A DNA stretch of 64,000 nt from Rehmannia glutinosa. Its lineage: Eukaryota > Streptophyta > Magnoliopsida > Lamiales > Orobanchaceae. How positions within the stretch are numbered: position 1 is the stretch's first letter; each line of letters begins with the position of its first letter. The notes under the pieces were generated by a model, which saw nothing but the letters and a program-made list of their open reading frames with translations, searched no databases and had not been told where the DNA came from. Below, piece after piece: positions 21,956-34,000 of the stretch. A program made the translations under genes and the position numbers. The DNA is taken from contig CM071930.1 in assembly GCA_016081115.2 (NCBI GenBank), positions 7,483,419-7,547,418 on the forward strand, given 5' to 3'.

Positions 21956-24900
21956 ATGGACAATATAAAAGAGCTTGACAAAAAAAGTATGATTTCTTCC
22001 ATTACGACTAAGAGTATTACTTTTATAGCTAAAAGTATCACTTTTTCAATTAAAAGTATCAGATTTCTAACGAAAAGTATTGCATTTACATGTTGTCGCC
22101 GTTATTGACTCTAGTGATGAGGGTGATGAAATCAAAATTGACACAGGGGATGCATGTGATGTAATGCTCTAAGAAGCTGAAGGTAATGCGCTGCCTATTT
22201 TTTGTCACTTCAGTTTTTGAAGTATTGCTTTTCTAGTAAAAAAGTATCACTTTTTATCACTTTTTCAATGAAGAGTATCATATTTCTAACCCAAAGTATT
22301 ACGCTTAGATGTTGTCACAATTCTTGGTGCTGCTCGTGAAAATGACGAAATCAGTATTACCACACAGAATACAAGTAATACAATGCTCCAAGAAGCTGAA
22401 GGTAATGTGCTTCCCATTTTTTGTCAATTCAGTTTTTTAAGTATTGTTTTTTTAGTAAAAAGTATCACTTTTTCAATGAAAAGTATCACATTTCTAACCA
22501 AAAGTATTACGCTTAGATGTTATCACAATCCTTAGCGCTGCTCATGAAAATGATGAAGTCAATATTACCACACAGAATGCAAGTTATATAATGCTCCAAG
22601 AAGCTGAAGGTAATGTGCTTCTTATTTTTTGTCACTTCAGTTTTTCAAGTATTGCTTTTCTAGTAAAACGTATCACTTTTTCAATGAAAAGTATCGCATT
22701 TCTAACCAAGAGTATTACGCTTAGATGTTGTCACAATTCTTGGCGTTGCTCATGAAAATGATGAACTCAATATTACCAATGCAAATGATACAATGCTCCA
22801 AGAAGCTGAAGGTAATGTGCTTCCCATTTTTTGTCACTTCAGTTTTTCAAGTATTCCTTTTCTAGTAAACAGTATCACTTTTTCAATGAATAGTATCACT
22901 TGTCAATGAAAAGTATCATATTTCTAACCAAAAGTATTACATTTAGATGTTGTCACAATTATTGCCTCTAGTGATGAGGGTGATAAAATCAGTAATTCCA
23001 ATGAGGCTGGAGGTGATAACGAAGATGAAAATGAGTTTGATGTGAGTGGTTGTCTTCTCCATATAACAAGAAAAAAAATTAAGGATATGCATCAGTTGTA
23101 TTATCGTCATGCTCGTGCTGCTGGGTTTAGTGTACGAAAATCGACTACTAGAAAATCTACAGCTGAAACAGGAGTTGTCGTTGAGAAATATTATGTATGT
23201 TATTCTGTTGGATTTAAGCAATCTACAGCCCAAAAGAAAAAGGCTAATGTTACACGCACCTGTTGTAAAGCTTCAATGATAGTAAAGTTAAATGGAGAGG
23301 GGCTTTATGAGGTAGTTCAACATATTATGGAACACAACCATCAACTCACAAGAAGGGAATGAAGCCATCTACACCGTTCTGAGAGAGTCATTACAAATGA
23401 AAAAGGCAAAGCTATTGAGGATATGATATCTTGTAGGATGAAAGCCACTCATTCTTATCGTTATATGGTACACGATGCGGGGGGAGAACAATGCCTTGGT
23501 CATACTTTGAAAGACCATTTGAATTTTGTTAATTGATTGAAAATGAAAGCAATAGAAGATGGCGATACACAGACGTTAATTGATATCTTATATCAACAAG
23601 ATGTCGAAGATGATGATTTCATTTTTAGAGTGAAATTGGATGAAATGGGTAGATTATCTAATGTATTTTGGAGAGATTTTATAATGAAAGAAGACTACAA
23701 TATATATGGTGATGTTTTGGTATTTGACACAACTTACCTACAAATAAGTATAACTTGATTTGTGCGCCATTTGTTGAGGTCAACAACCACTGGAAAATGT
23801 CATGTTTGGGTGTGCTTTTTTATCTGATGAAAAATCTGAATCATTTGAGTGGCCTTTTCAAGTCTTTACAAAATCAATGAGTGGAAATGTCCTGTAACTT
23901 TGTTCACTGATCAAGACCTAGCAATAAGCAATGCAATTAAAAAGGTAAATACTTTATGGCAAAAATATGATACTTTTGTCTGTTATACTTTTAGCTATAA
24001 AAGTGATACTTTAACATGAAAATCAGATTCTTTTCCCTCAAAACATATATGCTTAATTTTGTTTTCTTTCTTCTGTGCAGGTTTTTCCTCAAACAAGGTA
24101 CATGCTATGTCTATGGCACCTTCACCAAAATGCTATAAGTCGGTTTGGACGTTTGAAAAAAAACAATTCTTTCAAAGAAGCATTCAATAAATGTTTGACT
24201 GATTGTGTTGATGAAAGAGACTTTGAAACTTGCTGGAATTCTATGATTTCGGAGTATGAATTGCATAATGATTCTTGGTTTCGATGCATTTATGATTTGA
24301 AGGAGAAATGGCGTACTGCATTAAGCAAGGATATTTTTTCTGCGGGAATATTATCTTCACAAAAGAGTGAGAGTACGAACATCGTAATAGGATTCAATGC
24401 AGAGAAAACAACAACTCTGACTGAATTTTATGGAATTTTCCAAGGAACATTAAAGCGTTGGAGGAATAATGAAAAAGAAAACAAATTCCAATGCTCAAGA
24501 TCAATTCCGACGTATGTACTACCATTGGCTGGAATGTTGAAACATGCTGCTGAGGTATATACATTGACCCTTTTTAAAGAGTTTGAGAGCGATTTTATTA
24601 AAAGTATCTCTATTGAATGCATCATTGTGCGTGTTGAAGATAATATCATGGTTTATGACATTTCATTGCCAAGTGATGGGGTTTGCTGTCATCATGTGGT
24701 GTATGATTGTTTAAATATGCTCATAAACCGTTCTTGTAAGAAATTTGAGGAGTGTGGTTTACTCTGTTGTCATAGCTTAAGAGTATTTCATATGCATTCT
24801 ATCTCCAAGATTCCTGAGTATTACATTGTCAAAAGATGGACAAAATTTGTCAAAACAGAGTTGTGGGGGAAGTTCAATAAGATGGCTGAAAGTTCTCACA

Positions 24901-25250
24901 AACTGAAGGATTGTGTTCCTTGGCGGCATGAACTGGCACGAAACTATTATAATCTTATTCTAAAATGCCAAGCAATGAGGAGGCGAGAAGAATCATCGAA
25001 GATGGCTACAATAGAGATTCTTTAGTTGTTGATGCGTTGATGAATACACTAAATTCTACGGATAAACATGAGGTTTCTAATTCTTCTAACAGTATACTGG
25101 ATCCTACACGTTCAGTTACGAAGGGGAGAAGGCAAAGGATCAAGAGGCATTTTTAGCAGAAAAACAAGAAGAAGAAAAGTAGTGATACAACAAGCTCACA
25201 TCCATCCAAGGAGTTTGGTTCAAAGACTTCTAATCCTCGATTATTTTAGT
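21956..25250 (+). pseudogene. FAR1/MULE-type transposase, multi-exon, disabled
   Basis: The model begins at ATG 21956 (31-nt exon, MDNIKELDKK, phase 1), then phase-1 mini-exons, then a long exon from 22947. That exon holds a FAR1-type DNA-binding domain (YYRHARAAGFSVRKS, TRTCCKASMIV, EHNHQLTRRE). The core has the first catalytic Asp in DVLVFDTTY (GAC 23726-23728) and the second in LFTDQDLAISNAI (GAT 23909-23911). An intron at 23945-24080 (GT-AG) precedes VFPQTRYMLCLWHLHQNA. A SWIM-type finger region reads NRSCKKFEECGLLCCHSLRVF, with Arg where the first Cys is usual. TGA stops at 23360 and 23534 and frame shifts near 23735, 23795, 23885 and 24975 disable it. Confidence 0.85.
22090..23020 (+). 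repeat. Tandem exon-intron repeat in the transposase gene (mini-exons)
   Basis: Exon-like blocks lie at 22090-22182 (93 nt), 22309-22401 (93), 22517-22609 (93) and 22725-22811 (87). A fifth copy opens the long exon at 22947. Blocks 2-4 are bounded by TTAG and GGTAATG and recur every 208 bp. All lengths are multiples of three and all junctions are phase 1. Block 1 has AC instead of AG at its acceptor and an in-frame TAA. The encoded peptide is acidic, for example DVVTILGAARENDEIS. Confidence 0.85.
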
Positions 25251-25309
25251 AATTGTTTTTGCATAAAAACATGAAACTATTCCTACTGTTTTAGTATTGA
25301 ATTCTTTAG

Positions 25310-26810
25310 CTTCAGTATTATAAATGATGGTGATACCTTTAAACTAAAAAATGATATTTTTGTAACAAAAAGTGATATTTTTAACCCAAAAGGTGATACT
25401 TTTCCAATGGAAAGTTGTACTTTAATGAGATGATACTTTTTTAACAAAAAGTGATACCTTTAACCCAAAAAACGATACTTTTGTAACAAAAAGTGATACT
25501 TTTAACCCAAAAGGCGATACTTTTCCAATGGAAAGCTATACTTTAATGAGATGATACTTTTTTAACAAAAGGTGATACTTTTAAACCAAACAACGATACT
25601 TTTGTAACAAAAAGTTATACTTTTAACCCAAAAGGTGATACTTTTTCCAATGGAAAGCTATACTTTCATGAGATGATACTTTTTTAACAAAAAGTGATAC
25701 TTTTAACCTAAAAACGATACTTTTTAAAAAACAAATGATACTCCTAATCCTCGATTATTTATTAGTTGTTTTAGTATACAAACTTATAAATGATGGTGAT
25801 ACTTTTAACACAACAAACAATATTTTTTTAACAAAAGGTGATACTTTTAACACAAACAACGATACTTTTTAAAACACAGTGATACTCTAATGAGCTCATA
25901 TTTCTGAAACTGGCAACAAAAGCTCGAACTTTACAAATGTGTTTATTCACAACCACACCAACTTACAAAATATGAAAACAGCTTTCTGTCATCTTCCCAG
26001 CAAATCATACAACCGATAAAGATAGACCAAAATACTATTCAATACCTATCAATGTAACTTGCACCAAACTAATTTATACATGCATAAAAATTAGAAACAG
26101 TTCATCTCGACTTGCACCAAACCAAATCCGAGCCTTATACATACATCAATCGGCTTGTTGATTTATAAATTCAATTGCATCCTTCTCAACTTACACTCTT
26201 AATTCATTCCACCGGTTGAGAACAATCCTTGCACAATAAGAAGCCCTTAATTGGCGTCGTTCACCAACCTTCAATGAAAACAAGATAAAACTAACGTAAA
26301 ATTAATATTTTTGAAAAATCTAACCTAATTTTATAACCAGCAAAAACATTCATACCTTACACAAATATGGTTCTGAATAAACAAGCCCCTGGAAATTTTC
26401 CATGTGGTGCATTAAGAAAATACCACAATCAATGTTGGTTAGTTTTCTTTGCCATGGAAATTTGACATTCTCAAATACATATTTTGCAACATCATCAGCC
26501 TTAGGGTGATTTTTCTCCTTCAAGAAAATGTGCATTTCTCTTTGCTAACAAAAAAAGAGAAATCACAATACTAAGTAATACTGATACTTTTCATATGAAA
26601 AGTGATACTTTTCACTTAAAAAGTAATATTTTTCACTTCAAAGTATAACAAATAATGAGTAATACTTTTCAAGTGAAAGGTGATACTTTTCATATGAAAA
26701 GTGATACTTTTCACTTAAAAAATGATACTTTTCACTTCAAAGTATAACAAATAATGAGTAATACTTTTCAAGTGAAAAGTGATACTTTTCACTTTAATGT
26801 ATTACAAATA
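25310..26810. repeat. Arrays of AAAAGTGATACTTTT-type palindrome
   Basis: Tens of copies and near copies lie at 25320-25890 and 26575-26810, spaced about 15-35 bp. The core AAAAGT-GAT-ACTTTT is a perfect 6-bp inverted repeat with a 3-bp spacer. Joining phrases such as AACCCAAAAGG and CCAATGGAAAG also recur. Positions 25891-26340 are non-coding and free of the motif. Confidence 0.9.
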
Positions 26811-29800
26811 ATAACATGAAAATTGACGTCAATAATAACATCAACTAAATAATTTACCACCAGTTTTGCTAGACTAAAATAGTCAGGAGCAACATCTTCA
26901 TGATGCACCAAATTATCTAGGTATTACACTTTTCCATCAACAAAGTTGATGACAGCACATATATAATGTTGCATGTAGCAAATTGGCACAAAAAATCTGC
27001 ATTTTAAGAAGAAAATCAGGACAAAAATCTGCATTTTATAAGAAGAAAAGCTAAATTCCAAAGCAAAACAGGAAAGATATTCTTACGAAATCCACGGTGC
27101 TAAGGCCTCGACTGTTTCCACTTTGAGATCCAATGATTCCAACAATCTCTCAATTTTTTACTGTTATCCTGCCCTTTTATCTCCAATGAAAAGCTTTTCA
27201 AGGTACATCTGTTGCAGAAGTGTGATAGTTTTAAGATTAAAATTGATACTTTTAATGCATAAAATGACACTTTTAAATAAAACTTACAAAATGTTGAGCA
27301 TGGAAGTAAAAGCAGTTCGTTGCTGGTCTTTTGTTAAGCAACATAGCCCATGTGTCTATGATGCTTATGTGGATCATCATTGAGTCGTGCAATGTCACAA
27401 TGCCATCATTAAATGCAATATAAAATCCCAGCATGTGCAAAAACGTTTGAACTGGAAATTAAAAACAATTAATAAAACAAGAAAATGGATTTGAACTGGA
27501 AATTAAAAGTAATTTATAAAAATAATTTACTTACTAGATAAATTTTTGGTGATTGAAAAACAATAATCAACAATATCTTGCTCCTTCCTGCGCAAGAATT
27601 TGAGGCTGCTCTTGTGTTTTTTCATGAAAACGGACTTGAATTCAGCCTTTGGATCAATAGACCATGGTTCGTCCAGTATTCTAGCATCCATTCCTGCTTC
27701 TTCATTCCCAACTTCTTCGCCGACTTTTTCACCAACTTCTTCCCCCACTATTTGCCTAAATCTTCCTCTTCTTCACCAGCTTTTTTAGACCTATCCTCCG
27801 GGTAAGGAGCTCAAAATTTGGCACTTGAGCTGCCAAATTCTTCATCAATTTAAAGTTTTCAACAACTTTATCAATCAACTCGTGCATCTTCGAGTCTGAG
27901 AAGAACTGGCTTTCAGAGATTGATGAGTGTGGAGATGAAACTGTATCTTTCTTCTCTTGCTTCTCTTGCGTCGTCTCATCTTTTAATTTTCTGAACTCGT
28001 CCATGTGGAATTGTGTCACAAGATTAAAAATTTTCTTGCACATCAAAAAAAGCTTTATGAACATTCTACAAAAATAAGAACAAATATGTTAATATTTGAC
28101 ATGAAAAGTGATACTTTTCACTTCCAAGTATTACAGTAATTAGTAATCCTTTTCAAGTAAAAACTGATATTTTTCAAGTAAAAAGTGATACTTTTCACAT
28201 GAAAAGTGATACTCTTCCCTTCAAGCAAAAACTGGTACCTTAAATGAACTTTACATCCCTAGCCAGCTTCTGCACCTCGTCATCGTCGAGCTCCTTCCCC
28301 TTCGGTAGTTTCAAATTTATATACTCATCATCACCAAGTTGAACATCTTCTTGTTCATCCTCTTCGTCTGCATTTTTCCCAACCTTCTCTTTGTCAGCCA
28401 TGTTTTTTCCACCTGTCTCATTTTTCCCAACTGCCTCTTTTTCAACCGTGCATTTATTCCTCAAGCAAACAGGGTATGTATCCGTTACCTCATGCCCTAG
28501 CACAGCGATAGAGTTTTCTTGCTTTATTCTTTTCCTCAGCTTATCAGACGTCCAATGAGATATCAGCGGTAGTGTGGATGGTTCAATGTTTCCCTGCCAC
28601 TTCAATCTATGGAAATACAAAAACAATAAAACCAACCACACCCACTGATATATTTAGCTCGGGGTTCCTACTATATTTGTCCATCCCTGTGCACAACTTT
28701 TTTAAAACATACGAACACTAGTCATAATCCCCTATTTTCTCCACGTTAATGATTGATTTAATCGCATGCAAGTCGACTTTCTGATTCGTCCTCGGAGTCA
28801 AAAAAGAAGATAAGCAGTAAATTACAAAAAGCCGCTTAAAGTCATCGCCACCATCTACTAACCTACTCTCAATCACATTATTAACCTTATACATCAAACA
28901 TTCCCCGTCAATGTCATACTTCTCCTTCAACTCACCAATCAACCCAACATACTCTCCCCGATCTAATTCCTGAACATCATTCCCAACTTTCTTGGGCAAT
29001 AAAAAAAGATCACATATGTCATCTGATGTGACAACAAAAGTCGTATCATCGAATTTCAACATTCGATTGGTACCATTAAAATTCTTTACCAGATTTTTAA
29101 CAATACACAGGAAAAGTGATACATTTAACACAGAAAGTGATACTTCTATATGAAAGTATTTCTCATAACACAGAAAATATGTTAAAAGTGATACTCAGTT
29201 AAGTGATACTTTTAATACATAAAGTGATACTTTTAACACATAAAGTGATACCTTTAACATGAAAAGTGATACTTCTATATGAAAGTATGTTAAAAGTGAT
29301 ACTCAGTTATGTGATACTTTTCACAGGAAAATTGATACTTTTAACACAAAAAGTGATACTTTTAACATGAAAAGTGATACTTCTATATGAAAGTATGTTA
29401 AAAGTGATACTTAGTTATGTGATATTTTTAACAGGAAAAGTGATATTTTTAACACAGAAAGTGATACTTTTCACATGAAAAGTGATACTTCTATATGAAA
29501 GTATTTCTCATAACACAGAAAATATGTTAAAAGTGATACTCAATTAAGTGATACTTTTAATACATAAAGTGATACTTTTAACACATAAAGTGATACTTTT
29601 AACATGAAAAGTGATACTTCTATATGAAAGTATGTTAAAAGTGATACTCAGTTATGTGATACTTTTAACAGGAAAAGTGATACTTTCAAGACAAAAAGTG
29701 ATACTTTTCACATGAAAAGTGATACTCCTATATGAAAGTACATGTTACTTGGCTTTTCGCCTTTTCTCAACGTGTACCTCCACATCAGAGCTTTTCCTAT

Positions 29801-30148
29801 CATCTCCACTGCAACAGTAAATACAATCAAACAAATTAACACAGAAACATCAAAATAACACAATATAATCATGCATTAAACAATGACATTTTTGGTACTT
29901 TTTATCTTCCTCTTCTTTTTCAGCCTTTTGTGGTACTTTTCTCTTCTTTGGAATAGGATTTGAATTTTTGGCTTGAATATTTTCATTTTCCTTAGCTTTT
30001 CTTTTTTCAGGAATAACTTTTTCATTTCTCGGAGCGAGTTTCTTTTTTCTAGGAGAAACTGTCTTGCGTGCCACCATTTTGTAAAGCCTGTCTCCGGGAC
30101 AATCGGGATACGCATACGAGGTGTTTTAGGATCTCCTTCCATAATCAC
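26350..30148 (-). pseudogene. Ulp1-type (C48) cysteine peptidase gene of the MULE, disabled
   Basis: On the minus strand, coding pieces run from ATG 30148 (basic, nuclear-signal-like, PRKKK and KKRKV) through 29131-28718 (KFDDTTFVVTSDDICDLF, SSFLTPRTNQKVDLHAI), 28641-28240 (PLISHWTSDKLRKRI, then an acidic tail) and 28064-27527 (lysine/glutamate-rich). The catalytic domain is at 27440-26350. His is in MQHYICAVINF (26966-26968), Asp in YLDN (26915-26917) and Cys in NIDCGIFLMHHM (26425-26427). Such enzymes cleave SUMO-like conjugates. A TAA at 26924-26926, just before the Asp, and stops near 27180 disable it. Several introns consist mostly of the palindromic motif array. Exon limits between pieces are approximate. 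Confidence 0.75.
29105..29745. repeat. Higher-order repeat of the GTGATACTTTT motif in a peptidase-gene intron
   Basis: The 15-mer family recurs with joining phrases CTATATGAAAGTATGTT and AACACAGAAAATATG. A composite unit repeats at about 345 bp, for example the CTATATGAAAGTATTTCTC phrase near 29145 and 29490. It fills the gap between two coding pieces of the Ulp1-type gene. A shorter cluster lies at 28080-28235. Confidence 0.9.
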
Positions 30149-30774
30149 AGAGGAATATATAAATGCCAGACTGAAGGAAATGTGCAGAAACTTTTTTTAG
30201 TTTACAACTGCGGAAACATAAAAAAAAAACCACAGATTAAAATGCTGAAAATATATAAATCTAATAAGAAGAAATTAACATGACTACTTTATGGACACTA
30301 AAATGAATTTCGCATAAAAAACTCATAAACCCTAAACAAAATCGAGAACATAACAACCTAACACAAGAAAGAACTGAAGCTGAACAAAAAATGGAAAAAA
30401 CTGAACACCAACACCAACCCCTGAACACCAACCCTAAACAAAATGAGAACATAAAAACTCTAAAACAAGAAAAAAGTGAACAAAAAATGGAAGAAAAATG
30501 AAGGAAAAGGGAAGAAACTGCACCCAACCATAAAAAATCGCAAGAAAAATTTGAACTAAAAACTGAAGAAAAAACCATAAAAAACTGAAGAAAAACGGAA
30601 AAAATAACTTACCGGTTAACAAATTGAGGAATCGCAACAAAATCGAGCGAAAATCGGAGAGAAATCGAAAAAGAATTTGAATTTGTGCGAGAGTGATGAA
30701 ACAGGGGAGAATATGGAAAGAAAGGGTTTAAGGGAACACAAAAACTTGGGAGGGAAAATAGAAGGGTTGTTTTT

Positions 30775-30855
30775 CGTGGATGGGGCGGGTTCAACGGGTT
30801 TGGGTGGGGGGGAGGGGGGTTCAGCGGGTTTGAGGCGCGCGGGTGGGCAGGCGGG
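30775..30855 (+). other. G-rich subterminal tract of the MULE right end
   Basis: There are at least six runs of three or more G within 80 bp, for example GGGCGGGTTC and GGGTGGGGGGGAGGGGGG. The left end holds the complementary C-rich tract at 21345-21395. Such spacing could form a G-quadruplex. Positions 30150-30774 are AT-rich and without a convincing gene. Confidence 0.7.
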
Positions 30856-31078
30856 TCTGGGTTTATTATTGAATGGGGCTCCGTCTCACGGATCGGTCTC
30901 GCAAGTTTTTGTGAATCTTTAAAATATTCCCTTAATGAGCTACCCAATATATTCGTGCAGCATTGGTTTTACAATTTTTTCGTATATTATACTCATGTCT
31001 GTATCCAAGAAATAGATTATGCATATATAACAATGCAATTGTCTTTAGTGCATGCTAACAAAAAAACCAACCCGACTC

Positions 31079-34000
31079 ATGGCGGCGATAGTCGGAAATT
31101 GTCTTCTCGCAACCGTTGTCCCCCGCCGTAGCAAGACGGCCAACCGGCAACTCGGTTATTGGCCAGCTCATAGCATCCCATCATCAGTTGCTTTGCAGGT
31201 GATCAAAAGAAGCAGATTGATCGAGATTAAAAGTAGTTTGATCAGCTCCAAAAATTATAACTTGGAACATGATGGGTCCAAAGATTTGATAAAATCCGGC
31301 GACGGTGAACCTCCGCGGTGGTTTACGCCATTGGAGTCTGAGAATAGGCTAACAGGATCTCCTCTCTTGCTCTTTCTACCAGGTATTTCCCTCCACTAAG
31401 TTAAATCTTTTTTTTTTTTTTTTTTTCTGAATTTCAACAATTTAGTCCTATATAAACAATCGGTAAATTTTCAACATTTCAATCCTTTAGTCTTTTGAAC
31501 TCCGTGCCACATTTTAACAGTGCTGCAAAGTTTTTCTTCTTATTTTTGTGGTTGCTTGTTCAATATATCGATTATCCAACATGTTATTTTCTCCTAATTT
31601 TCTTGTTCGTACAACATTAAGATTTGACCATACATCCTATAATGAATATGAACACATCTTGGACAATATATCATCCAGATACAAATATAATTCTACTCAC
31701 CAAAGATTTATTACTTAATATAATAAATTATTATTAAATGTTATTAATAAACCTAGGCTTTGATATCATTTTTCAAGCACGAGGATAAATATATTTGGAA
31801 GACCGAAATCATATAGTCCCACTACACAAAAAAATTGAAATTCCAATGTAAAAATTCTTTGAAAGTTTCGATTCCAACGGAAAATGTGCTGTTAGAAAAA
31901 TGACAGTTGGAATAAGAAAATTCCAACGAAAAAATATTTTAGTAATATTTATCCATTGAAATATTCAACTGTTTGAAAAACGTCCAGTGATAATTTCAAG
32001 GGAGCTATACCGTTGAAATTAGTTCAACGGAAATTCCCATGGTTTTATCTGCTGTTAGAATTTTTGTTGGAATTTTAAAAATTCCGATGAAAGTTCCAAT
32101 AGTTTATTTCAACGATATTATTTTTCAATTGAATTGCTATTAGAATTTGAAAAATTTCCATGGTATTTTCAATGGTTTATTCCAATATTTTTGTTTAACG
32201 TTGAAATTACTATTTGAATTTTCAACGGTTTGTTATGATGTGTGAATTTCCGTTGGAATTTTAAATTCCAACGGAATTCTAACAATTTTATTTATTGTTG
32301 GAATTACTGTTGAATATTACAATGGTTTGCTGTTGTGTTGCAATTTTCGTTGGAATATTGAAAATTCCAACAATTTTGTTAATACATTGGAATTATTTAT
32401 AATGGAATTTAACTGTTTTCTTATAGTGTTTTTTTTTTAAACTTAAAGTACTAATACGCGCAATATCTTAACATATAAGATTAAAAGTAAACTTAGTTAC
32501 ATCACTAAAAAGCTAAATATTCGAAATATGTAGAACTAAATATTCAATTACAAACAGATTTATGACTAAATTCAAACTCTGCCAATATAAAAGACTGAAT
32601 CTACAAATATGCCAACTTAGCCGATAAAATTTCTCTCTTTCCAGCCAAACCCAAGTACCCAACTCTGTTTTTCACAACGGGACCAAATCTCAATCCTCAA
32701 TCTAAACCGATAGTTGTTTTGCACCTCCAAACCAGTCAAGGCTCCCGAATGGGATTTTGGTGAGATATGAAGCTAGGTGGTTTCTGAAGATGAATTAGTG
32801 AGAAATATTAATTTGAACCTAAACCCATATCAAATCAAGAAAATGAGCTCCGACATGGTTCGACGAGAAGAGGCCGTGAAGAAAAGCAGAGAGCTCCTAT
32901 TCACAGAGGTGGGTTAAAGGGTCTGTTAAGGAAATGGTGGAAGAGTACTTGGTCCAAAGCAATGAATTTGCGGATTCCGTTTTTAATAAAATGTTTACTG
33001 ACTTGAAAAAAATGTTGGGATTTTCTTTTTCTTGCTTTTCTTTTCTCAAATTTCATTTTAGGGTTTCTGGTTTTGTACTGGTTGGACTTGTTTATTGGTG
33101 GCTGGAACTGAATCAACTGACGAGTGACGTGGTCAGACATTTTTAAAAAATGTTTTTGAGTTATATAATTTTTTTATTTTATTTTTTTAAGTATCAAATT
33201 GAAATATTGCCTCCCAATGGTGAAATATTGTTTTTGGGTAATTAAAATTTTCTACCAGTTTTTATTTAATTTAAAAGGAAAAACAAAATTACCACATTAG
33301 TGCCCAAGTGAAGAAAATTACCATCTTCCAGCAAAAATGGAAAAATTCCCAATTTTTTTAACAACTCAGCAACTGATCAGGCCAAATCAGCAATTTCAGA
33401 CAAAATTGATTTCTTCCGGTGGAAATCGGAATAAATGTCCGAAAGTTTGAAAGTTATTGATCCAAGACCAATCTTTGACCAATGACTAAATCTCTGAGTA
33501 GTCCAAGTTAGGTTACATCGGAAGAAAACCATTATCCTTGAATATTTAATGTAATAGAATGAAAATGTTTCAGGATTTTCCAACTCATACCCTGTCTAAA
33601 TTTGAGTAGAGTTTGTCTCCTTTGTTAATTGTTGATCACTCTGTGGTGTTATGTATCTGTTAACAATGTCTAGCTTTTATGATGATGATTAAATGTCACT
33701 GCAGGCATTGATGGTGTTGGACATGGTCTTAAGTTGCACCATAAAAGACTTGGAGAGTAAGTTGTTGCATGTGGAATTTCAATGCCCTGCATATTTCTTC
33801 ATAATATATGCCAATACAGTTAATGGCATTCTCTTGTTTCTATAAATGAAGGATTTTTGATGTAAGGTGTTTGCACATTCCTATGGCGGATCGAACACCT
33901 TTGCCAGGTCTTTCTCTCCCCATCTCTCTTTCTCAGATATTATGCATATTGATTTTTTTAAGAAGCATCTTTAACATGAAGTTGAAGATATAATGAGAGA

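Larger units (their letters stand above)
21287..30917. mobile_element. Mutator-like element (MULE) with transposase and Ulp1-type peptidase genes
   Basis: The ends are inverted. The left end reads CTTGTGAGACCGTCTCACAG, then GATCCGTGAGACGGAACCCC. The right end on the minus strand reads CTTGCGAGACCGATCCGTGA, then GACGGAGCCCCATT. Both continue inward into a CCGCCCACCC-rich tract. Flanking 9-mers TTTAAGAGA (21278-21286) and TTTAAAATA (30918-30926) agree at 7 of 9 positions, as expected of an old 9-bp Mutator target duplication. Inside are a plus-strand FAR1-type transposase gene and a convergent minus-strand Ulp1-type gene. Both coding sequences are interrupted, so the copy is no longer autonomous. 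Ulp1-carrying plant MULEs are known (Kaonashi type). Confidence 0.8.

Noticed and set aside
25310..25890. Regular short repeats that look like a CRISPR array
   Set aside because: Plant nuclear context, repeats of 15 bp with repetitive joiners instead of unique spacers, inside a transposon.
30261..30640. Phe/Ser-rich minus-strand open frames near the MULE right end
   Set aside because: They arise from A-rich GAAAAA repeats on the plus strand and have no domain.
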